The translations under genes were made by a program, and so were the position numbers. This document shows, piece by piece, positions 1-8,578 of a stretch of DNA of 64,000 nt (positions are counted from its first letter, which is position 1; each line of letters opens with the position of its first letter). The DNA is from Actinophytocola oryzae (GTDB lineage Bacteria; Actinomycetota; Actinomycetes; Mycobacteriales; Pseudonocardiaceae). Where the stretch lies: assembly GCF_004364325.1 (NCBI RefSeq), contig NZ_SOCP01000014.1, forward strand, positions 1 through 64,000, in the 5' to 3' direction. Under the pieces are notes generated by a model, which did no database searches, was not told where the DNA came from, and saw nothing but the letters and a program-made list of their open reading frames with translations.

Positions 1-74
1 AAGGCGTCCGCTACGACGAGAACATTCACATTCGCAACCGCTCCAAGGCCCTTCAACCGCCCACAGCGGCCTGA
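1..74 (+). CDS. C-terminal tail of a truncated protein
   Basis: An open frame enters from the left edge and stops at TGA 72-74, leaving about 23 residues that end in KALQPPTAA. The tail is hydrophilic and basic. I cannot assign a family; a transposase C-terminus is possible but unproven. The downstream nitroreductase gene is convergent and ends 17 nt later. Confidence 0.3.
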   Translation, partial: GVRYDENIHIRNRSKALQPPTAA

Positions 75-91
75 GGTTGACAGAAGGTGTC

Positions 92-1051
92 TCATGACGG
101 CACCTCCGTTCCGAGCGTTGTCACCGCGTCGACCGGTCGACGGGGGGTCAGCGCGGCAGGATGGCCGTAGCCGACGCGCAGTGCGGTCTGGGGTTGCCCA
201 CTCAGGTCCAACAGTGTCCGCAGCGCGGTGCGTGTGTGTGGCACCTCGACCGGCTGGGACAGGAACGACGCGCTCAGTCCCACCACGGTCGCGGTCAGCA
301 GCACACGCTGCATGGCCAGCCCGGCACGGAGGTGGTCCCTCGGGGTGTCGCCGTGCGTGACCAGGACGGCCACGAGCGGGTCGCGCTCGTACGGACGCTC
401 CACTGTGGACTCCGGCGGGTACTGGCGCAGTGCGAGCAGCGATCCCACCTCCGGACGTGGGCCACCGGCGGCGCGTGGCACGCCGTCCGCTCCCCCGTCG
501 GTCCAGTCGCGAAGCTCTCGCTGGAAGATCGGGTCCTGCTCCTGGACGTGGTCGGCGCGTCGCAACAAGGTGGCGAAGGTGCCCAGTCCCTTGGGCGTGT
601 CGAGCACGACGAGGTGGCAGCGTTCGACCTCGGCGGCCCGGACCAGCGCCCGGAGGTGGGCCGGCGGGACGGGCCGGTCGTTGAACGGCCTGCGGTTGGT
701 CGCCCGGCGCGTGATCGCGTGCGCGAGCGTCGTCTGCTCGGGGGTCGCGGGTCGCGAGGCACTCACGCGCAGCACGGCCAGCAGGTCCGGGCGAGCGGGA
801 TCGGGCAACGGATCCACCACCGCGGCGAAACCGGCTGCCTGGCACGCGAGACGCAGGTTGAACAGCGCCGCGCCGCAGGAGATCCGCGCCTCGCGGCCGG
901 TCGGGTCGACCACGGGCAGTACCCGGTCGCGGTCGAGGTGCAGCTCGACGAGAGGCTGGGTCACCACGAACCGCCACGGCTGCGTGTTGTGGACCGACGG
1001 CGCGCGGACGGCCGCGCGCAACGCCTGCTCGATCACCTCGGTGGTGGTCAT
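92..1051 (-). CDS. Acg-type FMN nitroreductase family protein
   Basis: This 319-residue protein belongs to the Acg/Rv3131-type nitroreductase family, a group of large nitroreductase-fold proteins that bind FMN and are typical of mycobacterial DosR regulons. The N-terminal motif APSVHNTQPW (residues 17-26) is the family hallmark and recurs in the paralogue at 2126-3139. The start ATG at 1051 is preceded by AGGAG. It is the last gene of a leftward operon with the Rv1733c-like membrane protein and the DUF1918 protein. Substrate is unknown; in M. tuberculosis these proteins are linked to stress survival rather than to a proven reductase reaction. Confidence 0.88.
   Translation of the reverse strand: MTTTEVIEQALRAAVRAPSVHNTQPWRFVVTQPLVELHLDRDRVLPVVDPTGREARISCGAALFNLRLACQAAGFAAVVDPLPDPARPDLLAVLRVSASRPATPEQTTLAHAITRRATNRRPFNDRPVPPAHLRALVRAAEVERCHLVVLDTPKGLGTFATLLRRADHVQEQDPIFQRELRDWTDGGADGVPRAAGGPRPEVGSLLALRQYPPESTVERPYERDPLVAVLVTHGDTPRDHLRAGLAMQRVLLTATVVGLSASFLSQPVEVPHTRTALRTLLDLSGQPQTALRVGYGHPAALTPRRPVDAVTTLGTEVPS
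399..409. repeat. TCCACTGTGGA palindrome
   Basis: Perfect 11-base palindrome inside the nitroreductase gene. It is one of at least seven TCCAC(A/T)GTGGA copies seen in the window. Confidence 0.6.
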
Positions 1052-1078
1052 GGGATTGCTCCTGTGGCTCGTCGTCGC

Positions 1079-1687
1079 TCAGCGGCTTCGCTGTCGCCAG
1101 TCCGGTTCGGTCCGGGCCCATTCGTCGTCCCAGGCTCGGACGCGGTACCGTTCGAACAGCCGGTGCAGGCCGGTGGCGCTCAACGCGAGCAGTCCGACGG
1201 CGGTGAGCCAGCCGAACCCGGCCACCAGCACGGCCGCACCCGCCATGTCCACCGTGGACAGAGGCGGGTCCGTGGGCCGACCCGACCCGTCGAGCCACAC
1301 CCGCACCTCGGTGCCGGCCCTCAGCCCTTCGTCAGCCCAGACCAGTCCGGTGTGGACCGTTCCGTTCAGCGCCCGCCAGCGGGCTGGCACCTTCGCGCCG
1401 CCTGCGGCGACGTAACCGGGCGCGCCGGCGGTCTCCTCTGGCACGTGGCTGGTGAGCACGGCGACCACCTGATGCCTGTCGCGAACCTGCCGGGCCTGTT
1501 GTGCGGAGAGGTTCTCGTAGGTCAGCGATCCGAACGTCAGCATCACCGGCAACAGCACCAGAGCCAGTAGCGACAACAGAAGCAGGGTGGTCCCCTCGAT
1601 CCGGTCGACACCGCGCGCCAGTGGGTTCCGGCCGGGCCGCAGCAACCGGACGAGCCGCAGGAACGGGGACGGTGGTGTGGCCTTCAT
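1079..1687 (-). CDS. Rv1733c-like two-TM membrane protein
   Basis: A 202-residue membrane protein with one hydrophobic helix near residues 30-52 and a second near 147-170, separated by an extracytoplasmic loop of about 95 residues. This is the architecture of the DosR-regulon protein Rv1733c of M. tuberculosis (two TM helices flanking an external domain). The conserved YENLSAQQ stretch follows the first helix. The start overlaps the stop of the DUF1918 gene by four bases (ATGA), so the two are translationally coupled. Biochemical role unknown. Confidence 0.75.
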   Translation of the reverse strand: MKATPPSPFLRLVRLLRPGRNPLARGVDRIEGTTLLLLSLLALVLLPVMLTFGSLTYENLSAQQARQVRDRHQVVAVLTSHVPEETAGAPGYVAAGGAKVPARWRALNGTVHTGLVWADEGLRAGTEVRVWLDGSGRPTDPPLSTVDMAGAAVLVAGFGWLTAVGLLALSATGLHRLFERYRVRAWDDEWARTEPDWRQRSR

Positions 1688-1953
1688 GACGTCGCCTCCG
1701 GATGCGCGACGAGCCGCTGGAGCCTGGTGGCCCGGTCGGCTACTCGTGCGTCCAGTGCGGTGAGTTCCTCCTGTGTCAGCACGCGAGCACCGTCACCGGG
1801 GAAGACCAGTCCCTCGCGCTCGGTGTCCAGCCACCGCACGGTGAACGGCGGCGTGCCGTCCGGAGAGCCGACGTCCAGAATCCTGGCGCGCCGGGCGGCG
1901 TGGTCGGTTCCGGCGATCTCGACGATCAGCCAGTCACCCGGTTTGGCGTGCAT
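1684..1953 (-). CDS. DUF1918 domain protein
   Basis: An 89-residue soluble protein matching DUF1918. The N-terminal half begins MHAKPGDWLIVE and is followed by an SH3-like beta-rich segment with PFTVRWLD. Mycobacterial DosR-regulon members such as Rv0569 share this domain. A polypurine Shine-Dalgarno sequence (GGGGAAAGGAC) precedes the ATG at 1953. It is the first gene of the leftward operon and starts just downstream of two DosR-like boxes in the 1954-2125 intergenic region. Function unknown. Confidence 0.8.
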   Translation of the reverse strand: MHAKPGDWLIVEIAGTDHAARRARILDVGSPDGTPPFTVRWLDTEREGLVFPGDGARVLTQEELTALDARVADRATRLQRLVAHPEATS

Positions 1954-2035
1954 CGCTCGTCCTTTCCCCGATCTCTGGGCACCTCAATGCTCCCCGCGAG
2001 CCGCGTGCTCCGGCAGAGACGGAGGTCCTCGCCCC

Positions 2036-2076
2036 GAGGGCCCAAGGCACCTGACACAGGGGCACAACAGCCCTGC
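2036..2076. promoter_or_regulatory. two DosR-like boxes in a divergent promoter
   Basis: GAGGGCCCAAGGCACCTG (2036-2053) and AGGGGCACAACAGCCCTG (2058-2075) resemble degenerate DosR boxes. They lie between the leftward DUF1918 operon and the rightward nitroreductase/GAPDH operon and could serve both. Confidence 0.5.
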
Positions 2077-2125
2077 CGCGACCACGTCCCACGCACAACT
2101 GTGGACGGCAGGAAGGGAGGCTTAC

Positions 2126-3139
2126 ATGACTTCCGTCGAACCGGACCGGAACACCGTGCTCGCCGCCGTCGGACTCGCCAACCGCGCCCCCTCGGTGCAC
2201 AACACCCAGCCTTGGCGCTGGTTGGTCGGCGACACCTCCGTGCACCTCGTGGCCGACCGGACCCGCCACGTGCCGGCGACCGACCCCGACGGCCGGGACC
2301 TGCTGCTGTCCTGCGGGGCGGCACTTCACCACCTGCGGACGGCGCTGGTGGCGACCGGCTGGGAGGCGGTCGTCCACTACCTGCCCGACGAGCACGACCC
2401 CGACCACCTGGCCACGGTCGTGATGCGGCCGAGCGAACCCACCGACGAGGACATCGCGCTCGCCGGCGCCCTCCCCCGACGCCGCACCGACCGCCGCCGC
2501 TTCACCTCGTGGGAGGTGCCCGCCGAACACCTCGACCTGTTGGTGCGGCGCGCCGCCCACGCGGGTGGCCTGCTGGTGCCGGTCACGGACAGCGCGACCC
2601 GGTGGCGGCTCACCCGCGCCATCGACGCAGCCGCGCTACACCAGGCGGACGACCCCGACTACCTGCTCGAGGTGGCCTCGTGGAGCCGCAGCAGCTTCGC
2701 CGCCCACGACGGGGTGCTCACCGTCAGCGGCACACCCGTTCCCACCCGGCACGACGACACCGCGATGCGCGCGTTCCCCGGCGGCTCGCTTGGTGACGCG
2801 CCGACCGGCCGGGGCGAGGAGGACGGTGGCCGGCTCCTGGTGCTCGCGTCGCGGGACGACGACACGCTCGCGGTCCTGCGCGCCGGAGAGGCTGCCAGCG
2901 CGGCCCTGCTGACGGCCACCGACCTCGGACTCGCCACCTGCCCGCTGTCGCAACCCCTTGAAGTCACCGACACCCGCACCACCATCCGCGACCAGGTGCT
3001 CGACGGCACCGCGTACCCCCACCTGATCCTGCGCGTCGGGTGGGCGCCGACCTCGGCGCCCCTCCTACCGCACAGCCCGGTCCGCAGGACCGAGGACACC
3101 GTCGGCTATCTACCGGGCGCATGCCTGTACGAGAGGTGA
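2126..3139 (+). CDS. Acg-type FMN nitroreductase family protein (second paralogue)
   Basis: A 337-residue paralogue of the gene at 92-1051, with APSVHNTQPW at residues 21-30 and a C-terminal segment rich in TATDLGLATCPLSQ that is typical of the family. The frame is open much further upstream, but the ATG at 2126 follows the strong Shine-Dalgarno GGAAGGGAGG and gives the family N-terminus. It is followed four bases later by GAPDH, with which it forms an operon. Likely a stress-induced flavoprotein of the cytoplasm; substrate unknown. Confidence 0.88.
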   Translation: MTSVEPDRNTVLAAVGLANRAPSVHNTQPWRWLVGDTSVHLVADRTRHVPATDPDGRDLLLSCGAALHHLRTALVATGWEAVVHYLPDEHDPDHLATVVMRPSEPTDEDIALAGALPRRRTDRRRFTSWEVPAEHLDLLVRRAAHAGGLLVPVTDSATRWRLTRAIDAAALHQADDPDYLLEVASWSRSSFAAHDGVLTVSGTPVPTRHDDTAMRAFPGGSLGDAPTGRGEEDGGRLLVLASRDDDTLAVLRAGEAASAALLTATDLGLATCPLSQPLEVTDTRTTIRDQVLDGTAYPHLILRVGWAPTSAPLLPHSPVRRTEDTVGYLPGACLYER

Positions 3140-3143
3140 GAAC

Positions 3144-4163
3144 ATGACAGTCCACATCGGTATCAACGGGTTCGGGCGCATCGGGCGGGACCTGCTGCGC
3201 GCGGCCACCGAGCGCGTCGACAACGGCGAGCTGGGCATCGAGATCGTCGCGGTCAACGACCTCACCGATCCCGCCACGCTGGCCAACCTGCTGCGCCACG
3301 ACTCCACCTACGGGCCGTGGCGGGTACCCGTGTACCCCCGGGACGGCGCCATGTCCGTCAACGGCCAGAGCATCCGGGTCACCAGCGAACGCGATCCCGC
3401 CAACCTGCCCTGGCGTGACCTGGGTGTCGACCTCGTGCTCGAGTCGACGGGCAGGTTCCGTACCCGCGACGCCGCGGCAGCCCACCTGACCGCGGGCGCG
3501 CGCAAGGTCATCATCGCCGCCCCTGGCAAGGGTGTGGACGCGACCATCGTCATGGGTGTCAACGAGGACGTCTACGACCCGGCCGACCACCACGTCGTGT
3601 CGAACGCGTCGTGCACCACCAACTGCCTCGCACCGATGCTCTGGGTGCTCCACCACGCGTTCGGCGTGGTGAACGGGGTGATGACCACGATCCACAGCTA
3701 CACCAACGACCAGAACCTCCTCGACGGCCCGCACAAGGACCCGCGCCGGGCCCGCTCCGCAGCGGTGAACATGATCCCGACCAGCACCGGCGCGGCTGCC
3801 GCGGTCGGCGAGGTGCTGCCGGAACTCGCCGGCAGGCTCGACGGCATCGCCGTCCGCGTACCCGTGGAGGACGGTTCGCTCACCGACCTCACCGTCAGGG
3901 TCGCGGCCCGCGGTGTCACCGCGGACCAGGTCAACCGCGCGTTCGCCGACGCGGCGAGCGGCAGGCTCAAGTCGATCATGCGGTACACCGACGACCCGAT
4001 CGTCTCCCGGGACATCATCGGCGACCCGGCGTCGTGCGTCCTCGACTCGTCCCTGACCAAGGTGGAGGGTGATCTCGTCAAGGTGTTCGGCTGGTACGAC
4101 AACGAATGGGGCTACGCCAACCGCACTCTTGACCTCGCCAACCTGATGGCGCGGGCGATGTGA
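3144..4163 (+). CDS. gap: type I glyceraldehyde-3-phosphate dehydrogenase
   Basis: A 339-residue GAPDH that oxidises glyceraldehyde 3-phosphate to 1,3-bisphosphoglycerate. The Rossmann motif INGFGRIGR is at residues 7-15 and the catalytic cysteine is in SNASCTTNC (C157). Length is normal. It lies 4 nt after the nitroreductase gene and is followed by a strong terminator. Its place in a DosR-type operon, apart from other glycolytic genes, suggests a paralogue for hypoxic carbon flow; that is inference. Confidence 0.95.
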   Translation: MTVHIGINGFGRIGRDLLRAATERVDNGELGIEIVAVNDLTDPATLANLLRHDSTYGPWRVPVYPRDGAMSVNGQSIRVTSERDPANLPWRDLGVDLVLESTGRFRTRDAAAAHLTAGARKVIIAAPGKGVDATIVMGVNEDVYDPADHHVVSNASCTTNCLAPMLWVLHHAFGVVNGVMTTIHSYTNDQNLLDGPHKDPRRARSAAVNMIPTSTGAAAAVGEVLPELAGRLDGIAVRVPVEDGSLTDLTVRVAARGVTADQVNRAFADAASGRLKSIMRYTDDPIVSRDIIGDPASCVLDSSLTKVEGDLVKVFGWYDNEWGYANRTLDLANLMARAM

Positions 4164-4170
4164 CCATCGT

Positions 4171-4209
4171 GTGGAGAAGCCCCCGGCGGGTGGCCGGGGG
4201 CTTCTCCAC
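4171..4209 (+). terminator. intrinsic-type hairpin after gap
   Basis: A perfect 17-bp stem (4171-4187 with 4193-4209) and a 5-nt loop, immediately after the GAPDH stop. It separates gap from the convergent radical SAM gene and may serve both. Confidence 0.85.
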
Positions 4210-4251
4210 GCACTTCGTCCGCGGCGGGACACGAGGACGGACGCCGCCGGG

Positions 4252-6135
4252 TCAAGGTGGCGGCAGGCAGCGCGGTGTCGCGATGTGGGTGTCGTACCGA
4301 CCGTGGTAGCGAGCCATGCCACGGCCGGTCTCCCGGGCGAGGGCCTCGGCGAGACGCCGGAGCAGCAGGAAGCTGACCCGGATACCGTTGGCGGTCTTCC
4401 ACCTCAGCTCGTCCTCGGCGACGAGGTTGGCGCTGTTGGCGGCGCTCAGCGCCTTGGTTACCAGGGCCAGTCGCCGTTGCCGTTCAGGTTCGGACACTGT
4501 GGACAGCGCCTGGACCTCGGCCAGGACACGGACCGCGGTCCGCAGGTGGGCGCCGACCGTGGCGTGGGTGGCCTCGTCGATCAGCCCCGCCCGGCGTTTG
4601 AGGTCGTTGAGCGCCGCGCCGACCCGGTAGGTGGTGGTGACGATCTGTTCACGGGTCATCCAGTCGGTCTCGTAGGACAGCATGTCCTGCCAGGTGGGTC
4701 CGAGCAGCGCGGTGCGGTGCTCGGCCAGGGTCGTGAACCGGCGGCGGAAGCCGAGTCGGGAGGCGTGTTCGTAGGCTCTGCTGCCGGGGTCGAGGAACGG
4801 GCCGAGCGGCGCGACGTAGAACTGCAGCCGCGGGTCCGCGCCGAACCTCTCCACCAGGTGGCGGCAGTAGTCGACGGTGCCCATCGCGGACTCGGGTGTC
4901 TGCCCGGACAGGCCGACCATGAAGAACAGGTCGAGTTTCCCGCAGCCCTCGGCGAGGGCGGCCGCGATGGTTCGCTCGACGGCTTCGTTGCCACAGGGGA
5001 ACTTGCCGTTGATCCTGCGCACCAGCCGGTCGTGGGACTCGATGGTGATCTGCAGGCTCCACCCCTTGGTGGCACGGCGAACCATGCGGAAGAAGTCACG
5101 GTCTGCGGGGAAGAAGACCTCGGTCACCAGCTCGTTCGGCACCCCGGACGCGGCGAAGAGCTCGAAGAAGCGGCGCGCGCGGGCCATGCCGCCGGCACGC
5201 GGGTCGTGCACCATGAAGATCGGGGCACGGGAGAACGTCGAGATCAGCTGGGCGTCGGAGACGAGCTTCTCCGGTGACCGCAGGCCCACGCGGGCCCGGC
5301 CGGCGACCGTCGCGTAGCCGGTCCGTCCACCGCCACAGGCCGCGCAGTCGTAGGGGCAGCCGCGGGAGTTGAGCAGCATGGTGGACGGGTAGCGCAGCCA
5401 CCGCAGGTAGGGCAGGAAGTCCGACAGGCTGCCGTACTTGAACACCGCGTGCAGCATGAACTCGTACGCCGGGACGTCGACCCAGTCCAGGTCGGCGGGC
5501 ACGAACGACAGCGGGTTCTCCACGACCGTGCCGTCGTCGCGGCGCCAGGTCAGGTTCTGTACCTCCGACAGGGGCGTGCCCTCACGCAGCGCCTGCAACA
5601 GCTGCCGGCACGGCTCCTCGGTGGAGTCGCCGCGCAGCACGAAGTCGATCGCCGGGTTGTCCATCAGCTCCCGGTGGAAGTAGCTCGCCGACATCCCGCC
5701 CAGCAGGACCTTCGACTCCGGGTGGATCTTCTTGACCAGCTCGGCGATACCCAGGGCGCCGTTGGCGTGCGGCAGCCAGTGCAGATCGATGCCGAACACC
5801 GGCGCGCGCAATCGCGCGATCCTGGCCGGCACATCGAAGCCCGGCCTGCTCAGCATGCGGTAGGCGAGGTTGACCATGCGCACGTTGTAGTTGTTCGCCT
5901 CCAGATACGCGGCGATGCTCGTCAGCCCGACCGGGTACATCTCGAACTCGGTCGTGGACGGGATCACGTCCGCCAGCGGGCCCGCCACGATGACCTCGTC
6001 GCGGAAGTCCCACACCGACGGCGCGTGCAACAACACCATGTCCACGCCGAAAACGCGCCGCAGCCGCGTCATGGTCGTCGACGACCGGGCGCCGGTCGCC
6101 GTACCGCGTTCGACATCTCCCATGGTCCTGAGCAT
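4252..6135 (-). CDS. B12-binding domain radical SAM protein
   Basis: A protein of up to 627 residues. The N-terminal part (about 35-200) resembles a cobalamin-binding Rossmann domain. The radical SAM core follows, with the [4Fe-4S] motif CPYDCAAC (C260, C264, C267). The C-terminal region is helical. The closest family I recall is the B12-binding/radical SAM group typified by archaeal Ta0216 (TIGR04190); the substrate is unknown. Start is uncertain: ATG at 6135, 6123 or a further internal Met near residue 33 are possible and none has a clear Shine-Dalgarno. It stands alone with no recognisable substrate gene beside it. Confidence 0.82.
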   Translation of the reverse strand: MLRTMGDVERGTATGARSSTTMTRLRRVFGVDMVLLHAPSVWDFRDEVIVAGPLADVIPSTTEFEMYPVGLTSIAAYLEANNYNVRMVNLAYRMLSRPGFDVPARIARLRAPVFGIDLHWLPHANGALGIAELVKKIHPESKVLLGGMSASYFHRELMDNPAIDFVLRGDSTEEPCRQLLQALREGTPLSEVQNLTWRRDDGTVVENPLSFVPADLDWVDVPAYEFMLHAVFKYGSLSDFLPYLRWLRYPSTMLLNSRGCPYDCAACGGGRTGYATVAGRARVGLRSPEKLVSDAQLISTFSRAPIFMVHDPRAGGMARARRFFELFAASGVPNELVTEVFFPADRDFFRMVRRATKGWSLQITIESHDRLVRRINGKFPCGNEAVERTIAAALAEGCGKLDLFFMVGLSGQTPESAMGTVDYCRHLVERFGADPRLQFYVAPLGPFLDPGSRAYEHASRLGFRRRFTTLAEHRTALLGPTWQDMLSYETDWMTREQIVTTTYRVGAALNDLKRRAGLIDEATHATVGAHLRTAVRVLAEVQALSTVSEPERQRRLALVTKALSAANSANLVAEDELRWKTANGIRVSFLLLRRLAEALARETGRGMARYHGRYDTHIATPRCLPPP

Positions 6136-6227
6136 TCGGCAGGCAGGACCGGCCGGCCAGAGTCACTGTGCCCACCCGGTATCGACGAACGGCCTGACCG
6201 ACCGCGCGCATCCCGGGTGAACACGGC

Positions 6228-6258
6228 CGCGGCCAGCACCACGGGGGTGCTGGCCGCG
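6228..6258 (-). terminator. hairpin terminator after CBS-BON gene
   Basis: A perfect 13-bp stem (6228-6240 with 6246-6258) and a 5-nt loop just beyond the end of the leftward CBS-BON gene. Confidence 0.75.
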
Positions 6259-6273
6259 GAACCCCCGGTCGGG

Positions 6274-6939
6274 TCACAGCGGGCTGGTCACGGTGTCGTC
6301 CAGCTCGTAGCGCACGTTGTTGTGCACACCGACGACCCCGGCCACGGCCTCGGTGAGCTGGCCGGCGATCTGTGCCGTCGTCCGGCGTTCCACCTGACCG
6401 TCCAATGTGGCCACTCCGGCGGCGACCTCGACGGTCAGGCTGCCGGGGAACAACCACATGCCCCTCTTGAACACGTACTCCTCCACGTCGGCGCGGATCG
6501 CGTCGTCGTCGCGCAGGAACGTGCCGATCACGTCCCGGCGGGACACGACGCCGACCAGCAGGCCGTCGCCGTCGACGACGCACAGCCGGCGGACGTTCCT
6601 CTCCGCCAGCAGCCGCGCGGCCGCGGTGACCGTCGCGTCCGCCGCGACGGTGATCGCGGGCGCGGTCATCAGGTCCTTCGCGTCGCGGCCCGTGGCCCGA
6701 CGCCACCGGTCCCTGCGCCGCCGGCCGAACAGCGGCTTGGTCGCGGTGGTCAGGTGCTCCTGCTTGACGAGCGTGTCCGCCTCGGAGACGACCCCGACCG
6801 GCCGGCCCGCGCGGTCGACGACGGGCAACCCGCTGACGCGATGCTCGTTCATCAGTGCGACCAGCTCCTTGAACGCCGTCCCTGGCCGAGCGGTGACGAC
6901 CTCTCTCGTCATCACGGACTCAACGGTTGGCTCCCACAT
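6274..6939 (-). CDS. CBS-pair plus BON domain protein
   Basis: A 221-residue protein with two CBS repeats (about residues 1-65 and 85-150), which usually bind adenine nucleotides, and a C-terminal BON domain (about 155-215). I chose the ATG at 6939 over an upstream one because GGAAGGAG precedes it and the protein then starts directly at the first CBS repeat. A DosR-like box lies about 95 nt upstream. It is one of four related CBS-BON proteins in this window (also 15498, 18803, 22300). Likely an energy-state sensor or chaperone-like factor; target unknown. Confidence 0.85.
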   Translation of the reverse strand: MWEPTVESVMTREVVTARPGTAFKELVALMNEHRVSGLPVVDRAGRPVGVVSEADTLVKQEHLTTATKPLFGRRRRDRWRRATGRDAKDLMTAPAITVAADATVTAAARLLAERNVRRLCVVDGDGLLVGVVSRRDVIGTFLRDDDAIRADVEEYVFKRGMWLFPGSLTVEVAAGVATLDGQVERRTTAQIAGQLTEAVAGVVGVHNNVRYELDDTVTSPL

Positions 6940-7033
6940 CACTTCTCCTTCCCCACGGGTCACGGCAAGTCGCCTTCTCTCCCAGGAAAGTCCCACCGCC
7001 TGCCCGGCGACAGAGCACCAACGCCCCGAGCCG

Positions 7034-7050
7034 TGGGACCAAAGGCCCCC
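7034..7050. promoter_or_regulatory. DosR-like box
   Basis: TGGGACCAAAGGCCCCC, a near palindrome about 95 nt upstream of the leftward CBS-BON start. Confidence 0.65.
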
Positions 7051-7055
7051 GACGG

Positions 7056-7394
7056 CTAGTGCCGCCGCTGGCGGCGGTGCGCGTGCGGACGGTCGTCCAG
7101 CTGCCGGGTGACGCGGTCGACGGCCAGGTCCAGTGCGTCGCGAGCACCTCGTCCGGTGGCGGTCGCGTGCACCAGCCTGCCGTTGACGTCGACGGAGGCG
7201 TGGACGGTCACCGGGTCGGCGACGGCGGGATCCGTGTGCCGGTCGAACTCGAAGCGGATCGCCAGCACCGGCTCGTGCGCGTGCTTCGCGATGGTGGCAA
7301 CCTTTCGCCCGACCACTTCCACCAGCCCGTCGCCGAACTCACCCCGAACGACCAGGACCGGTTCCGGCAGCTCGACCACCTGCTTCGCCGTCAT
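7056..7394 (-). CDS. short HPF/RaiA-like ribosome hibernation factor
   Basis: A 112-residue protein that looks like an S30AE (HPF/RaiA) N-terminal domain. It has a beta-rich segment with LAIRFEFDRHTDP, then DVNGRLVHATATG and a basic terminal helix ending in a His/Arg-rich tail. There is no C-terminal dimerisation domain, so it is short-HPF-like and may bind the 30S decoding centre. The ATG at 7394 is downstream of AGGAGGGG at a rather long spacing; another in-frame start 15 codons upstream is possible. It is divergent from the small gene at 7547, with a DosR-like box between. Confidence 0.68.
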   Translation of the reverse strand: MTAKQVVELPEPVLVVRGEFGDGLVEVVGRKVATIAKHAHEPVLAIRFEFDRHTDPAVADPVTVHASVDVNGRLVHATATGRGARDALDLAVDRVTRQLDDRPHAHRRQRRH

Positions 7395-7493
7395 CGCGGC
7401 ACCGTCCCCTCCTGAAACTGTTTCCCGCATGGTCATCATGCGGCCAGGGTGTCCGGCGGCGCGTACCCGCGAAGCGGTCGAAAGGCCATGCGG

Positions 7494-7514
7494 GCAGGGA
7501 CCTTCGTCGCTGTC
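7494..7514. promoter_or_regulatory. DosR-like box in a divergent promoter
   Basis: CAGGGACCTTCGTCGCTG (7495-7512) lies about 35 nt before the rightward small gene and 100 nt before the leftward hibernation-factor-like gene. Confidence 0.6.
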
Positions 7515-7546
7515 CGCCCCGGCACGCCACGGCTGATCGTGGAGCC

Positions 7547-7840
7547 ATGGCGACCGACCACAACCCCAGGCCGATGTCCCGCGCGTGGCAACGGCATCGA
7601 GCCGCCCGCACAGTTGCCTGCCAGGCACACGACGCCGAGGATCTCGCCCTGCTCCTCGACATGCTGGGGCTGACCGCGTCAGAGGGGCGCGTGTCGCCGG
7701 AGGTGTCCACGCCAGAGCCGCCCGTGCCGGAACCGAGGACTCCCCCGCCCACGCTAGACCCGATGAGCGCGTGCCGGCTGAGCAACCTGCTGCGCGACGG
7801 GAAGGCGGGCCAGGCCGGGCGACCCGCGTCGCCGGGGTGA
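7547..7840 (+). CDS. small hypothetical protein
   Basis: A 97-residue protein I do not recognise. The N-terminal half contains a short helical stretch (AEDLALLLDMLGL) and the rest is proline-rich and probably disordered. The start ATG has only a weak GGAG two bases away. Support comes from codon use and from its place 35 nt after a DosR-like box and just before the DoxX gene. It could be a regulated accessory protein or a chance frame. Confidence 0.5.
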   Translation: MATDHNPRPMSRAWQRHRAARTVACQAHDAEDLALLLDMLGLTASEGRVSPEVSTPEPPVPEPRTPPPTLDPMSACRLSNLLRDGKAGQAGRPASPG

Positions 7841-7862
7841 GCACACCCCGGCAGGGTCGGAA

Positions 7863-7899
7863 CAGGACCAAAGCCGACGACACGGGGACCTTGGACTCC
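7863..7899. promoter_or_regulatory. tandem DosR-like boxes before the DoxX gene
   Basis: CAGGACCAAAGCCGACG (7863-7879) and CGGGGACCTTGGACTCC (7883-7899) are 3 nt apart and end about 60 nt before the DoxX start. Confidence 0.6.
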
Positions 7900-7959
7900 A
7901 GAGCGCGACCGCTCACCCGCCGAGACTTGTATCGAAGGCAAGAGAAAAGGGAGGCAGCA

Positions 7960-8559
7960 ATGTCCATCAAGGACCACCCGCGGCAGCACAGGAACACCCC
8001 GGTCCAGCAGACCGCCGAGGCGCAGGCTCCGGCCACCGCGTCGACCGTCGTGGGTCCCGTCGCGGCCGTGCTCCGTGTCGTGACAGGTCTGGTCTTCGTC
8101 TGGGCGTTCCTGGACAAGACTTTCGGCTGGGGCTACGCGACCGCCGCCGAGCGGTCGTGGATCAACGGTGGATCACCCACCCAGGGCTTCCTCGGCAACC
8201 TCGACCACGGACCGTTCGCCGACATGTTCCGCAGCTGGGCAGGCGCGGGCTTCGTCGATTGGCTGTTCATGCTCGGCCTCGCCGGCGTCGGCATCGCCGT
8301 CGTCCTCGGCATCGGCATGCGCGTCGCGGCGGTGTCCGGCGCCCTGATGATGCTGTTCATGTGGCTGGCTGAGTGGCCGCTGGCCCGGTTCACCGACGCC
8401 GGCCAGCCGACCATGTCCACCAACCCGATCATCGACTACCACATCATCTACGCACTGGTGTTGATCACGCTGGCACTCGTCGCCGCGGGGAACACCTGGG
8501 GATTCGGCAAGGCGTGGGCGAACCTCGACCTCGTCAGGAAGAACCCGTGGCTGCGCTGA
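7960..8559 (+). CDS. DoxX family membrane protein
   Basis: A 199-residue membrane protein with four predicted hydrophobic helices, related to DoxX/TQO small-subunit-type proteins. The family includes thiosulfate:quinone oxidoreductase subunits and mycobacterial DoxX that works with superoxide dismutase and thiol partners. The ATG at 7960 follows AAAAGGGAGGC. Conserved features include GLVFVWAFLDKTFG in the first helix and a WINGGSPTQGFL segment after it. Two DosR-like boxes lie in front and a strong terminator follows. A role in quinone-linked thiol or sulfur redox is plausible but not shown. Confidence 0.82.
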   Translation: MSIKDHPRQHRNTPVQQTAEAQAPATASTVVGPVAAVLRVVTGLVFVWAFLDKTFGWGYATAAERSWINGGSPTQGFLGNLDHGPFADMFRSWAGAGFVDWLFMLGLAGVGIAVVLGIGMRVAAVSGALMMLFMWLAEWPLARFTDAGQPTMSTNPIIDYHIIYALVLITLALVAAGNTWGFGKAWANLDLVRKNPWLR

Positions 8560-8578
8560 GCACCCGACCAACCCATCC

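Noticed and set aside
1..74. Insertion sequence at the left edge
   Set aside because: Only about 23 residues remain and no terminal inverted repeat or target duplication is visible.
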